A stretch of DNA of 64,000 bases from Liopterus haemorrhoidalis (GCA_963971575.1 OZ020611.1:183162535-183226534); one strand, 5' to 3'. Counted from the first letter of the stretch, positions 22,225 to 33,640 are shown. Translations and numbers: made by a program. Notes: generated from the sequence alone by a model not told the origin.

Positions 22225-22648
22225 TTAACGCTACGTACAACCCCCAGAGATGATTAGTTTCGTATACAAAACTTACAATTTGAAATAAAATTAGTGACAA
22301 TCTATACATCAAATTTTGCACAGAATTTTTATCTATCTAATAGGATATTTTTGATTGTAGAAAAAATTATTGTAAAAATTTTATTGCTCAATAACTTAAT
22401 AATAGGTATAACACAACAATATTCTGTAATTTTTTAAATATATTTGTGGGATTCAAATAATTTTTATATTCATATAGTTTTGTTAAGAAATGTTCAAATA
22501 ATACGCCAACATTTTTTTCGACATGATTGTTTATAGTTTAGAACCTTCGTCGAAAGATATTATACTTGATGATAATGAAATGCCACTTGTTTGATTGTTG
22601 TGATTATTAGTCTTGTATAAGAAACTATGCGGTTGTGCTCCCCCTTAA
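22225..22648 (-). mobile_element. TTAA-flanked element, copy 1a (internally deleted)
   Basis: Lies between TTAA (22225-22228) and TTAA (22645-22648). It is the inverse of the 3' two-thirds of the element at 60343, with a central deletion after the AATGCCACTTG block. The end GGTTGTGCTCCCCCTTAA is a diverged form of GGTTGTGCGCCGCCTTAA. TTAA targets are typical of piggyBac and Kolobok; no transposase is present. Confidence 0.75.
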
Positions 22649-23325
22649 GGCGGCGCACAACCCCATAGTCCTCAATAGTTTCTTATACAAAACTAAAAAT
22701 CTGTTACATAGTTGTAAATAAGCAAATTGCATTATAGACGCCATCTTGTAATCCAATCGACGCATATTTGCGTACGATGCGGCAAATTGTACTTAAAGCT
22801 TCATTCTACAAATATGATTGTAGCTATTTTGTTGTATTGTGAAAATTACTTATAGTTTTGTACTTGGTAATCTATTTTTGCCGCCCTCTTGAATCTGCCG
22901 AGGTTTTCAAAATTGGTGTTACGGGTAAAAATGATTTATTTTTCGCGAAGAATACGTGTACCAAGTGGCATTCTATTATCTTTAAGTATAATATTTTTCG
23001 ACGAAGGCTCTAAACTATAAGTAATCAAGTCGAAAAAAAAATTGACGTATTATTTGAACATTTCTACATAAAACTATATAAATATAAAAGTTATTCGAAA
23101 CCCAGAAATAGATTTAAAAAAATACAGAACAATATCGCTGATGTCTATTTTTAAGTTATTGAGCGATAATATTTTTACAATAAATGTTTCTACAATTAAA
23201 ACTATCATATTAGATAGATACAAATTCGGTGCAAAATTTGATGTATAGGTTAATACTAATTTTATTACAGATTGTTAGTTTTGTATAAATAATTAGTAAC
23301 CTCCGGGGGTTATACGCAGCCTTAA
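22645..23325 (+). mobile_element. TTAA-flanked element, copy 1b
   Basis: Starts TTAAGGCGGCGCACAACCCC and ends TTATACGCAGCCTTAA. It is collinear with 60343-61110 over its whole length. Its left TTAA is the right TTAA of copy 1a, so the two stand head to head and form a large inverted repeat (about 22240-22600 against 22950-23310). Confidence 0.85.
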
Positions 23326-23759
23326 TGTACCCATTCATATACTTTGGAGAACCGTAAACTCTATAAATAACAAAGTAAACATATTTAATTATCAGTCAAA
23401 ATTATTTAAAAAGCTCTGTCTAGAAGTAATATTGTCATCTGATGTGCTCGGATAGGATCATTAGATCTTATTATTTTATATTATTAGATTACACTTAATT
23501 TGTATGTTACTACAAATAATATCCCTTTTTTTTTATTTTTTTTTTCATGTTTAATTTTTTATTCCTATGTATTATCGTTGTTTTGCACTGTAATTGGGAC
23601 GGATCTATGAGTATGTCCTGTTGTATAGCCTAAATTAATAAATAAAATCGTACATATATAATTAGCAAGTGTATGTATGAAATCTGGGTAACATTGTGGC
23701 GTCAATTTTTCCTAAGGTTCTGTTGAATGGCTAACTGGGGACTCTTGATGTCTCTTGAT
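23326..23759. other. Unassigned stretch
   Basis: A+T-rich with T-runs; nothing recognised. Confidence 0.35.
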
Positions 23760-24080
23760 TGACAGGTATTATGCAGATTTACTCTCTAAAAATTTACGAA
23801 TATAATTACATATAGAAATGTGTAGGATTTCGTAGGCATAAATAAGAAACTCTAAAGAAATGACCTTCTATATCATTTGACAAGAAACTCTAAAGAAATG
23901 ACCTTCTATATCCTTTGACAAGAAACCTATAGAAATGACCTTCTATATCCTTTGACCGATATGACAGTATTTTGCAGATTTATTCTCTAAGTATCTACAA
24001 ATATAATTACATAAATAAATGTCTAGGATTTCGTAGGTATTAACAAGAAACTCTAGACAATCCTATATCCTTTGACCGAT
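23760..24080. repeat. Nested tandem duplication
   Basis: Three ~38-base units (AAGAAACTCTAAAGAAATGA, CCTTCTATATCCTTTGA) run from 23842 to 23955. The segments on both sides (23760-23841 and 23956-24040) are themselves copies of each other, sharing TTTGCAGATTTA, TAATTACATA and AGGATTTCGTAGG. So a ~195-base duplication contains a shorter array. Confidence 0.75.
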
Positions 24081-24490
24081 AGGAACAATATTTTGCTGTA
24101 CATACCAAATACACATACAAACAGTTGAAATTTTTATATTATAAATCCGTCATTGTTGACGGGTAATAACCTAGTTAATAAATAATTAATATTTTGTGGT
24201 TTTTAAAAAGTATAACCGAATAATCCTCATATTTCAGGAGAATCAGTTGATCGTTGAGCAGTTTTATGAACAAGTTTAAAGCCCTCTCTTTTTTTCCAAA
24301 CCGACCTAGAAACCTTAAATAAATAGCTGATTTAAAAAAGAAATGATTTTAAGTAATTTATTATTGCAATTAGTCGTTTTTCATGGTTACTCTTAACTTT
24401 TGAAAAATGGAGAAGACGTTGACGGAAATACACTCAACTAGTGTAAGAAGCCAACAGAATGCAAGTACTAAAAGCTTTCATTTTTTTTTT
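24081..24490. other. Unassigned stretch
   Basis: Nothing recognised. Confidence 0.35.
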
Positions 24491-24492
24491 TT

Positions 24493-24590
24493 TAATTTTA
24501 TTTAAATAATTTGGAAAATATCATCACCATAAAATTTAAATTAAAAACCCCAACGATTTTTTCTGTATTTGCTTCATATCTAAATTAATA
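24493..24590 (-). repeat. Repeat D, copy 1
   Basis: The reverse strand shares GCAAATACAGAAAAAATCGT, TGGGGTTTTTAATTTAAATT and TTGGTGATGA-type blocks with 36504-36593 and 44881-44992. It is a ~95-base dispersed repeat that twice stands directly before family A or B sequence. Confidence 0.55.
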
Positions 24591-24689
24591 AGAAATATAT
24601 CGATAAATAGCTTTTTTTTTTTTTTCACTTTCCGAAACGTTTTTCACCCTATTAATAATATGTTCGTTGTTTTTCACTACTACACAGCA

Positions 24690-24990
24690 AAAAATTCATA
24701 AGTATAAAAGTTCATTCTCAGTTTGATTAAAATTTTAGTGTTAAACTTGAAGTAAAAAGTTCACTTTTAACCAAATCTTCGTATAAATCTTCAATTAGGC
24801 AGATAACGTTATTTTTATAAAATATTACTTTTTATTGTTAAAATTAACACTACTTTAACACTATTTATTTTATAACACTATAATTTAACCAGTATGTAAG
24901 TGTAAATAATTAACACAAACAGCGAGGGACTTCATGATATACTAAAAGTTTATTTTTTAGTGTACCATGAAGTCCCTTAACACTTATTTT
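24690..24990. repeat. Repeat F, copy 2, with 23-bp stem-loop
   Basis: Collinear with 18405-18625. The arms at 24925-24947 and 24955-24977 pair over 23 bases with two mismatches around a 7-base loop (GTTTATT). The stem reads AGGGACTTCATG, then ACTAAAA. Confidence 0.7.
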
Positions 24991-25149
24991 TAGAGTGTAT
25001 AAATGATTTATTCCTCTGTTATACCTAAAAATAAAAACAATATGTTGAATCATAACGTATAATAGTAGGTGTAGCTTACATACATGATCTCGATTCTCAT
25101 CAGTTACATTTTTCAACTTTAGCCATAACATTATATGCCATAATTTAGC

Positions 25150-25545
25150 CATGAATTAAAAAAAATAATTAATTTTGTCATAAACATAAATACTGCAATA
25201 TATTCAAAAAACCCAATCTGGTCAAAAATTCCTGTCGTACGTGATCGGTTCAGATAAATATACATTACTTAGAATTTTTTCAGATTTTTAGTTTAACCCC
25301 TTTGAGTTAAAGGGTGCGAGACAATATTTTTTTTGTACATTTTTGGAAAAAAAGTGTAAAAAAATAATAAAAAACTACTTTCCGTTCCTTAATCTACGTC
25401 TTAAGAGCTTTCTTTTGATACCAGCTGATAAATTTTAAAAAAAATTCTTTTCAATAACACAAAATTGATTTTTTTCGAAAAACGAATTTGATCAAAAATT
25501 CCTGTTGAATTATTCCGGTTCTCATCAATGTTCTTTATTGAGGTA
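25150..25545 (+). repeat. Family B interior, diverged, two modules
   Basis: Contains the family B block GTCAAAAATTCCTGT...CGGTTC...ATACATTACTTAGAATTTTT twice (about 25218 and 25494), with AGTTTAACCCCTTTGAGTTA and GCTTTCTTTTGATACC between. No ends or GACA array remain. Confidence 0.6.
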
Positions 25546-25549
25546 TCTG

Positions 25550-25622
25550 TAAAAATTACGAAAAGTAAAAATTGGCATGATTACAGTACCCCCCTCGTTA
25601 TATGTGACAGTCGATAAAAAAC
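25550..25622 (+). repeat. Family A 3' end remnant
   Basis: Reads TTGGCATGATTACAGTACCC and TTATATGTGACAGTCGATAAAAA, matching the last ~70 bases of family A (CGGTATGATCACAATACC, TTATATATGTTGGCGGTCGGTAAAAA). Confidence 0.5.
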
Positions 25623-27470
25623 GATTATTTTTCGTTCAATGCAGCTTTTAGTAAAATGAATATTTTGCAGTCTTTGGGGAACACTGTCTATAAATTTGAA
25701 ATATTTCATTTATTATACGTTACAACAAAAAAGGTTCGAACTACGCACACATCCAAAATATTTCGAAATCTGAGTCTCCCACCCTAGAAAAAAATTCTGG
25801 GTACGCGCCTGCATCAGCTACAAATAAATATACTTAATATATTATAACTACAAAATCGTAAAAAGGAATCTAATGAAGTGTGACATTCGTCGTATAATAT
25901 ATGTATGATATAAACTATGACAAATGAAACATTTTAGTTGTAATCTTGTATTTGATACGTAGAAGTTTGAACAAATGAATAGTTAGTAGAATCAGTCATT
26001 AGTTAGCCAACTGTTAATGTACTTCACGTAGTGCAACGTATCCACAGCAGGCTGCAGGTCTGCCTGCAACTAGCTATATATAGGAATCGAAACAACTGGC
26101 ATTCCAAGTAACAGCATCAATCGCAATGTTTAATTACGATACTAAATCAAATATAAATACCACTATTATTGCAAAATTATTTCACTAATTTGTTACAAAT
26201 TTTCAATTTGTTATTTGATTGTCAAAATCTTGCAAATCTGATTAGTACAGTGTTTTCTAAATAGTGTTCGGTTAAATTTATAGTTTTAGCGAGGAAGAAG
26301 TATGAATTCCAGAGCCATGCGGCACAATTTTGTTACCTGAGGAAGACCATACTGACGGCATTCCCCCGATGTTATGCTCTGAAAAAAAAAAAACATTGTG
26401 GGGCCCCGGAACGTTATGGGACCTTCAAAAGAGCATTCATCGAAACCAATAATTTTTTTTCCTTTTTTCTATTGGCACAGAATCACACGATTTATCACAC
26501 GTGGCTAATACTTGGTGTTCATTAGCAGAACAGCACCCTTTTAGTTCATTTTTGACTGAGTTTTAAATTTTCCAAAAAATATTGTGTAACATAATCTCGT
26601 TGTTGTTTTTGATTATAGGGTAACCAAGACGTACAAATCTTTCTAAAATGCAATTTACCAGAATAGTATGCAAAGCTGGTACATTAATCTTGAATATTTC
26701 CACTATCTGCCTATATATTATAGACGATTTTTTGATATATTTTTTTTGCGCTGAAATGATTGGGAAAAGCACCTGTTTTGATCATCACTTGGATCTGTCT
26801 CCTTTTTGGTTTTTCAATCCGACTTTTTTATTGTCATTACTTAAATTTTTAGAGGCCTAGGTTTAAATGCAAAAAACTAATTTTATGCACAACTGGGTCA
26901 AAACTGTTTGTTTACATCTTAGTTACCATGACCAAAACTACAACTACGCCCACAAAACTGTAAAAAAGACAAAACGTCCGGTCATGATAACTAGCGAAGA
27001 AAGTAATGTTCAAATAAATGATTCACATCCTTTATTGTAAGTAACAAAAGCTAACCAAATAGAGCTTCATTAGTTGCTGTTAATATTTCTTCTGGAATTT
27101 CCTCGATTACCTCAGCATCGTCTAATTGATGTTCCATTTTTGACATTTCGTTGTTTCGGATTATTTTATTGGCAAATAAGCACATACAGGCTTTCATAGC
27201 CACTCCAGATCATGTTTGGAATAAACCATTCCAGTAGTGCGTTTGGAATCAGTTGTACGTAAAACGTTGAACGTAACTCAGGCCGAAAGAAAGTTTACAT
27301 CCTTGGACGAATAAAGGCCTCCGAAATTTGAAGCCCTCGGGCAAGTACACATGGCGCCTCAAATTTCGTAAAACTTTCTCTTTCAGTTCTCTACATGTAA
27401 ATTACTTACTATCGAAACATCAATTAAAATTTCTTGTTTCATCACGTTTAATTTGGACGACACACAAATA
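25623..27470. other. Unassigned A+T-rich stretch
   Basis: Short open frames at 26563-26860 on both strands have no domain. At 27060-27190 the minus strand reads KACMCLFANKIIRNNEMS, faintly like the C-terminus of a Harbinger-type transposase, but this is too weak to call. Confidence 0.35.
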
Positions 27471-27478
27471 CCCATATT

Positions 27479-28302
27479 TAGGCTTACCAGATGTACCTAC
27501 TATTTTTTAGAGTAATATACTCTTTTCTACTTCTTATACTCTTTCTACTTTTAATAAAATAAATCTCAATATACTCTTTCATTATTTGTTAAATGATAAC
27601 AGAAAATGTTACTGTCGCTAGTCTGCTTGTGTGTGGCTGTAGCATATAACCATAACCGAATAGGCTTAAATGGCATAAATCTAGAAACATGGGAAGATGA
27701 ATGCGTACCTTTAATTGACAGATGGATAATTATTTTGGTAAGTACGAATAGAGCAAATAGAGTGAAACCACTGCTGCTAGAAAAGTTGGCATCATTTATT
27801 TTCACCCTACATAGGACAAATACCGAATGCGAACGAATATTCAGCATCTCAGGCCAATACGGGATCAAAGAGAAATCACATCTAAAAATTAGTATCCTGG
27901 AAAGCGCAATGAATGTAAAAGTAAATATCGGGCTTACCTTCGACCAATTTTGGGAAATCATAAGAGAAGACAAGCAATTGTTAGGAAAAGCAAAAAGCTC
28001 CGAAAAATATCTTAATGAAATTTGACAAAGTATTGTTTCTGTTATTTTTTATTATTTGTGCAAAATAATAATTTATTTTCATTACTATAAAATATTGTTT
28101 TAGTTATTATTGTCATAAACGTAGTCTGTGTTTTTTAACAACCTAAAACCTCATTAAATTGAAACATAAAGACAAGGTTCGGTCAATTCACTTTTGAAAA
28201 AATCTGCAGGCTTCATTTGTGACTTAAATCAAATACTAGTTTAACGTTTCAATCAAGCTAACAAGCATACTCTATTTCTGTATAAACATTCTGGTCAGCC
28301 TA
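27479..28302 (+). mobile_element. hAT element derivative, perfect 8-bp duplication
   Basis: Ends TAGGCTTACCAGATG and the inverse of TAGGCTGACCAGAATG; flanked by identical CCCATATT at 27471-27478 and 28303-28310. At 824 bases it is far shorter than an autonomous hAT (usually 2.5-5 kb) and keeps only the 3' end of the transposase gene, so it is an internally deleted derivative. Confidence 0.93.
27606..28025 (+). CDS. hAT transposase C-terminal (dimerisation) fragment
   Basis: A 139-residue open frame from ATG at 27606. Residues ~60-110 carry the hAT C-terminal dimerisation pattern: LASFIFTLHRTNTECERIFS (PxSxAxCERxFS type), then IKEKSHLKISILESAMNVKV (the K.R..L....L..L...K part). The RNase H-like catalytic domain and BED zinc finger are absent, so it cannot cut DNA. 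The hydrophobic first 15 residues are not transposase-like and probably come from the deletion junction. The frame has stayed open, which may mean the deletion is recent or that the fragment is retained. Expression is unproven. Confidence 0.8.
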   Translation: MLLSLVCLCVAVAYNHNRIGLNGINLETWEDECVPLIDRWIIILVSTNRANRVKPLLLEKLASFIFTLHRTNTECERIFSISGQYGIKEKSHLKISILESAMNVKVNIGLTFDQFWEIIREDKQLLGKAKSSEKYLNEI

Positions 28303-28310
28303 CCCATATT

Positions 28311-29060
28311 CATCCACGATTATCTCGCGCTTATTGGAACACAACCGAACATATCGAGCACTGATCGTTCTGCGATATTAATTAAAAATGTTTTGCGCTG
28401 TTCTGTGATGCACAGATGTTGTATGGATCAGCGCAGCGTCTTCAGATCTGATCCAACATTGGTTGTTGACTTAAAGAAGGCGCTTAAAGAAGAATTAAAA
28501 TAATTTTCTAAGAATGTCTAACTGACTATTTATTAAACCTAAAATTTTGCCACTTGTTTGTAGTGCACCTCTTGCACGACCGTGTTGGAATGGTCCTGGA
28601 TATGAACGCATATTTATGCGTTCAATAATAAAGAAGATCTAGGAAGGAAACTTCATCATACGTCGATCAATGGGAAAAACTTGCAAACGATAGAGATACC
28701 AGCTGTCGGAAGATTTAGCGATTATTAGTCTTAAAGTTACTTCGAAACATTTGACACTATTGTGTCAAATGTAACATTGTATCTCGCTCTATTGAGCAAG
28801 ATGAGAATGTTTATGGATGAAGACAAAAATCAACCCAATTGTCCGTGCCCAAGAAAAGGGAGACTGCATACTAATATACAAAATAGATGCATTCACGAAA
28901 AAAAAGCATCATGAGGCAGTCCAATCAATTCCTGTAAAATTTCCTACACTATCGATTCAAAAGACATTCTGTGTACAGTATTATCTGACCTTGGTTGAAA
29001 AGTACAAAATATAACAAATTCAAAGCTAGTTAAGAGAAATAGCAATGCGATATCAGGTCC
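28311..29060. other. Unassigned stretch
   Basis: No gene or repeat recognised. Confidence 0.35.
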
Positions 29061-29064
29061 CGCG

Positions 29065-29225
29065 AAGTTGATCCCCGCGCGTACTCTAAACACAGCGCTT
29101 AGTGGCGGAGCGAGCCCGAGCCCAGAGCAGTTCTACCGCCAGCACCATAAAGAGAGAATGAGCTCCGCTCCGGCCCCAGCTCCGTTTGATTGCAATGCCT
29201 GGCATGCACACCACTTGGATTGCAA
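29065..29225. other. G+C-rich island
   Basis: A ~160-base patch (CCCCGCGCG; GGCGGAGCGAGCCCGAGCCC; CTCCGGCCCCAGCTCCG) in A+T-rich DNA, not repeated in the window. A start-less open frame crosses it, but I recognise no domain. Possibly single-copy regulatory DNA. Confidence 0.25.
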
Positions 29226-29512
29226 ACAACAGGTGTTTTTAGAAACATCCATCGTTAAATGTTTTTACCACAATGTTATTTATTATTATTATATAATTTT
29301 TTATCAATACATCATAGTTTTTGATAAAATTGCTTATGTTGAAAAGACACACACGAAGTTTCTTGAATTCTTGGTAAAGGATTTTATGGACGGTATCCAT
29401 TTTAAGTAAGAACAATTAATTATTTATATCATTAACGCAATTAGTATTAAAATTTATTTTTAAACAGCTCAACCACAAATTCTTATTTTCGCAAACTTAC
29501 TGATGTTGAAAA
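29226..29512. other. Unassigned stretch
   Basis: A+T-rich. At 29514 a lone hAT-like terminus (CAGTGGTGGACTGGC) abuts the LINE fragment; no partner end was found. Confidence 0.35.
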
Positions 29513-29562
29513 CCAGTGGTGGACTGGCAAATTAAAAACTTTTTAACGGCCTGGGAAAACTT

Positions 29563-30080
29563 TTGATCATATTATACACCTGTATTAAACGAATATTTTA
29601 CGACTGTGGCCGCCTTTCGCATCATCTTTGCCAGGCGTCTCTCTCTCTCCAGTCGCTTTCTTGGAGACTTCTGTTTTCCATTTCTCCATACATATCTGTC
29701 TTCCAGAATCTGAGAGGACTACCAGGTCTTCTGCGGTCTTATAGAACCCAATTCTACATACTTTTGGGCCAACGCGTATCCGGCATTATATGTAAACATC
29801 CCAACCAGGAAAGTATCTTCATTTCAATGGCGTAGATTATGTTTTATTTGACATCCATTTTGGCTCCAATCGCTTCAATACATACGCGATCAAGCCTCGA
29901 GATACCACAACTCCTCCTCCAAAAATCAATTTCTACAGCAGTTAATCTCTCTTTATCCCTTTTATTTAGCTCCCAGACTTTCCATACGTGCAGATGCTTT
30001 CTAATATGGTCTTGTAAATGTTTTTCTTGGGTTTTGTAGTAAATTTAGCATTCCAAAGGACAGAGTTAAGTTGATTTATA
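29563..30080 (-). pseudogene. LINE reverse transcriptase C-terminal region
   Basis: On the minus strand from 30080: INQLNSVLWNAKFTTKPKKN, IYKTILESICTYG, then (shifted) VWELNKRDKERLTAVEIDFW, RRSCGISRLDRVCIEAIGAK, AIEMKILSWLGCLHIMPDTR and RRRPGSPLRFWKTDMYGEME. This is the characteristic C-terminus of endonuclease-type LINE reverse transcriptases (E.DF.RR..ISR.DR.RNE, LQW.GHV.RMPD.R, RRRGRP...W). At least one frameshift (near 29990) and two stops. Its polymerase core is absent. It is a different lineage from the RNase H LINEs at 6780 and 16100. Confidence 0.85.
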
Positions 30081-30286
30081 ACTTTTTAGCCTAAAAAAAT
30101 ATTCTTAATTTACAACGTAAGTCAAGAAATACAAATCAATTTAAATAATAGTAAAAAGACACACACGATAAAAAATAAATAAATAAATAATATAAAATAA
30201 ATAACAGTATTAACATAAAAAGAAATATAAATTTTGAAACACATTCAAAAACACAATACCATCAACTATCGTACAGAAACTGAAAT

Positions 30287-31236
30287 GCCGGGTTTACATT
30301 GGTAGAGTAAAAGAGCTAGTAACTAGCGCAAGTAACTAGGAACTAGTTACTATCCCTGTGTAAACAGTTGACAATGTGACTAGTAGAGTACTAGCTTCTA
30401 GTAATTGGGCTAGGATAGCAGCTAGCTCGTCGACGTATTTACTAGCTACTGTCTTTTCCCCCACTACGCAAAATTGATTCATTTCAAATTGGCGGCAAGC
30501 GGTAACCTGTCATAACAAATAGAAAAAACCCATATCAAGTAAGTTACAATTTATTTACATAAATTGCGTAACATTGATTTATTATTTGATGATTTTTGAA
30601 ATCATCTGTGAAATAACTGCCTTTGATACACGAAAAAGATGTTGTAGACTACAATAACTATTTCCTGTGGCTAGGAAATAAAGCGTTAATTCCAATTTTA
30701 TTTTTGCTGGAATCGCATCCCTTATTAGAGTATCAGTTCATTGTATTAATGGACTAATTAAATTTAATAGCCTATTAAAATCATCTGGTATCATTCTTAA
30801 ATACAGTCTGTACTCTTTTTGATCTTCCACGGCTAATTCACGAAATAGAAGGACTGATGCACCATGGGTAGTTCTTCTATCAATCCATTTCTAACCCATT
30901 TTCGTTTAGGCTTATATTCTGTACCGATTACTTCAATAAGACAATCAATTATTTCCTCCACAAGAAATGATGTAATTCAAAATACCACTTTTTTAATGGC
31001 ATCACGCCGGCGACGATGTGTATCCACATTCATAAACTATTTTTTGCAAAAAGATAATTTCACTACAAAATCACAGTGAAGATGTCAAATGTGTTTTGAC
31101 ACTTACTATCCAGAAAATAAGATATGTATGTCAATTGCGTATGAACACCTACTATCCTGAAAATAAGATAGTAGAGTAAAGCGCGTAGTACCTGCGCTAG
31201 TTACTAGCTTTGTTACTCTACCAATGTAAACCCGGC
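30287..31236 (-). mobile_element. PIF/Harbinger derivative with ~48-bp inverted ends
   Basis: Ends GCCGGGTTTACATTGGTAGA... are inverted at the other side with about 45 of 48 bases identical; subterminal GTAACTAG motifs recur. The minus-strand interior carries an N-terminal piece of a Harbinger transposase (below). At 950 bases it is an internally deleted element. A 3-bp duplication is expected, but the flanks (AAT, AAA) do not agree. Confidence 0.85.
30593..31080 (-). pseudogene. Harbinger transposase N-terminal fragment
   Basis: Minus strand: KRKWVRNGLIEELP, then in the next frame GASVLLFRELAVEDQKEYRL, YLRMIPDDFNRLLNLISPLI, a stop, and TDTLIRDAIPAKIKLELTLY, FLATGNSYCSLQHLFRVSKA. This follows Harbinger transposases closely (W.R..L..R...GA...L..EL..ED...Y...LRM....F..LL..V.P.I.....R.AI....KL..TLRFLATG.S..SL...FR.S...IS..I). 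The catalytic DDE part beyond is deleted. One frameshift and one stop. Cannot be active. Confidence 0.85.
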
Positions 31237-31366
31237 AAAAGCCTCAACAAAATGTATTAAGTATTTTGTAAGTATATGTAACATTCTCTATCCAAACTAT
31301 CCGCCCGCACCTACTTACATATTATGCCAACAGGTTGTAGTTATAAAAAATGTCCCACCACCAGGG

Positions 31367-31430
31367 CCGACCCGAGAAAAAGCGGGGCCCGGCGCAAGTT
31401 GTCGTGCGAGGCCTTCTTTTTCTAAAAAAA
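31367..31430 (+). repeat. hAT-like terminus without partner
   Basis: CAGGGCCGACCCGAGAAAAA followed by GCGGGGCCCGGCGCAAGT looks like one end of a hAT MITE. The opposite end was not found. Confidence 0.4.
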
Positions 31431-32264
31431 AAACACAGTCAAAATATTTGTGTTTTGCAACATTGCACATATTATTTGTACATATTAGTTACATTAATAA
31501 TTTATGAATAATTATAATTAATATTTAACAAAATAATATAAATAGCTAAAAAGATCTATAAATAATTATTTCATAACGACCACTGCCCATAGAAAACCTA
31601 TTGTTATGAAATCTCATTCTGAAAACAATACTGAAATCATGACGCGATCCAGGTGCCCATAGAACGTTTTAGCCCGTATGCAAAAGTGCCTTTTTGTGAT
31701 GCGGATATAATTTCAAACTGTTTAATCGGTATGAAGAAAAAAGTTTAATTAAATCGACTAGGATGGACTGGAGTCAATGAAATAAATCATGCACAAAGGG
31801 ATTTTCGTATTGTGCCAGTAGGTAGTAGAATTGAGGTAGACCAAAGCTTAGGTGGGTTGCACACAACAGGAGGACAATAACACAAAATCGGAAGGAATGG
31901 CGGAAGACGATTGAGACGGCTATGGCCTTAAAGGTCCTTGAGTTGCTGCTCATCTTCATTCTTTCCTAAAAATCCACAAATGTTTTTAAAGCCTAAATTC
32001 ATTTAATTGAAGGTTTACAGCCTTGCAGAATTATGAACGAACCGTCCGTGTTGTTAACACTTTTCTCTGGTCGAGAGATTTTCATTATAAGGGATATCAA
32101 AATTTAATCAGAACGCAATATTGGTGAAAGGAATTTGCTATTACAACTCTGTACCTCCATCACAAACATATTTTCGATGTATGTATGGTAGGTTAGGTAT
32201 GTATCACGGGTATTAAAATAATTAAATTTGAAACATGTATAAAATAAAGCGCAATTCCTGTTTA
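31431..32264. other. Unassigned stretch
   Basis: Includes a small inverted repeat (ATTTCATAAC at 31569 and GTTATGAAAT ending ~31612). No gene recognised. Confidence 0.35.
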
Positions 32265-32267
32265 GTG

Positions 32268-32325
32268 GAACCGACGACCAGCGACTAGCGACCATCGACC
32301 AGCAACCAGCAACCAACGATCAGCG
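32268..32325. repeat. Short minisatellite, CGACCAG unit
   Basis: About eight imperfect 7-8 base units (CGACCAG, CGACTAG, CGACCAT, CAACCAG) in a row. Confidence 0.75.
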
Positions 32326-32759
32326 TCCTCCGCAAATGTAATCAATAAAAGCATATAATATCTAAACAATGGCCATTTCTCATTATCAGCAATCGTGACA
32401 TGACAATTGCTAATTAACATTTATAGCTTTTTATTATTAAACGCATATCGCGGTACATTACTACATTTTGCACTTTACACAATCTCACTTAGCACCGATT
32501 TAAATGTGCAAATAAATGAGTACGTTATGGACAATTAATTACAACTACAATAGCATTTTAGGAAAAATAAGTGCTTTGTTGGATTTTTAGTTAAATTTCT
32601 GGTGATCAAAATCTAGGATCATTATAATAAAAAATAATCAAATACAAGTTGGATTTTTGACAAAAGATATTTTTGCAAGCACACATGTATTAAACAATAT
32701 TTTTTTAAAAAGTTTTTTGTAATTCCAAACGTATTATTTGGTTTTTACATTTATGTATA
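32326..32759. other. Unassigned stretch
   Basis: Nothing recognised. Confidence 0.35.
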
Positions 32760-33285
32760 CATCAAATTTTGTCTGTTACGGACTGAAAGCTTTTACCGAA
32801 GCTTTTAGGACGTAGATTAAGGAACGAAAAGATTTTTTTTTAATTTGTTTTTATTTTAACACGATTTTAGCCAAAAATATGCTAAAAAAGTTCTTGTCCA
32901 GCCACATTTTACCCAAAGGGGTTAAACTAAAAATCTGAAAAAAATATACTTAATACACATTGGTCTGGGCCGGAAATGTACGAGAGGAATTTTTGATCCG
33001 ATTCCGTTTTTGTAAATATTGCAGTTTTTATGTGACAAAAGTATTTTTTTTTTAATTCATGGCTAAATTATGGCTAATAATGTAATGGCTTTTTTGTATT
33101 TATGGCTAAGATAATGTCTGTCTTTTTATGAAATTAAAAATATAATAAAAAAAAAAATTCACAGCTGAGGACCAAATTAATAGAACAAATATTCGTAGAC
33201 ATCTAATATTAAGTTAGCTTCTTACGCTTATTAATTACCTACAAAATCCTGAAATGTGTGAAAATTCACACTTCACATTTTTTAT
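32760..33285 (-). repeat. Family B, diverged copy with left end
   Basis: Minus orientation: interior blocks AAGCTTTTAGGACGTAGATTA, AAACTAAAAATCTGAAAAAA and GGAATTTTTGATCCGATT, then the family's left end TACCTACAAAATCCTGAAATG with the hairpin TGTGAAAATTCACACTTCACA. The GACA half is missing. Confidence 0.65.
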
Positions 33286-33289
33286 TTTA

Positions 33290-33640
33290 CAATAAAACAC
33301 AAAAAATTAACAATAAAAATAATTTTCTTGTCACTTTTTAATTGATCTAAAAAATATACGATTTATTAAAAAAGTTATATTTTTTAACCCCCCATAGAAT
33401 TTAGCAGTGAAGTAGTAAAAATATGCCAAATATATATAAGTATTTATTAATGACAACAAAACAAGAACATTAATATTATTGGTAAAACATCATAAAATAT
33501 ATTTTCCATAAAATAGACAGTCTCAGAAATATTTTAAGTAGTACGATTTCGGCAACCTTCCTCTCTTCAAAAGTTAAGATGCAAATCTGTCATGAAATTA
33601 TGATATATATGCAAGTATACAAGTTAAATGTCCATTATCC
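33290..33640. other. Unassigned A+T-rich stretch
   Basis: Nothing recognised. Confidence 0.35.

Noticed and set aside
26563..27190. Minus-strand frames as a transposase C-terminus
   Set aside because: Only a faint KACMCLFANKIIRNNE resemblance to Harbinger; no second motif and no ends.
31774..31959. 61-codon minus-strand frame with a signal-peptide-like start
   Set aside because: Hydrophobic stretch only; no neighbouring exon, conservation or domain visible.
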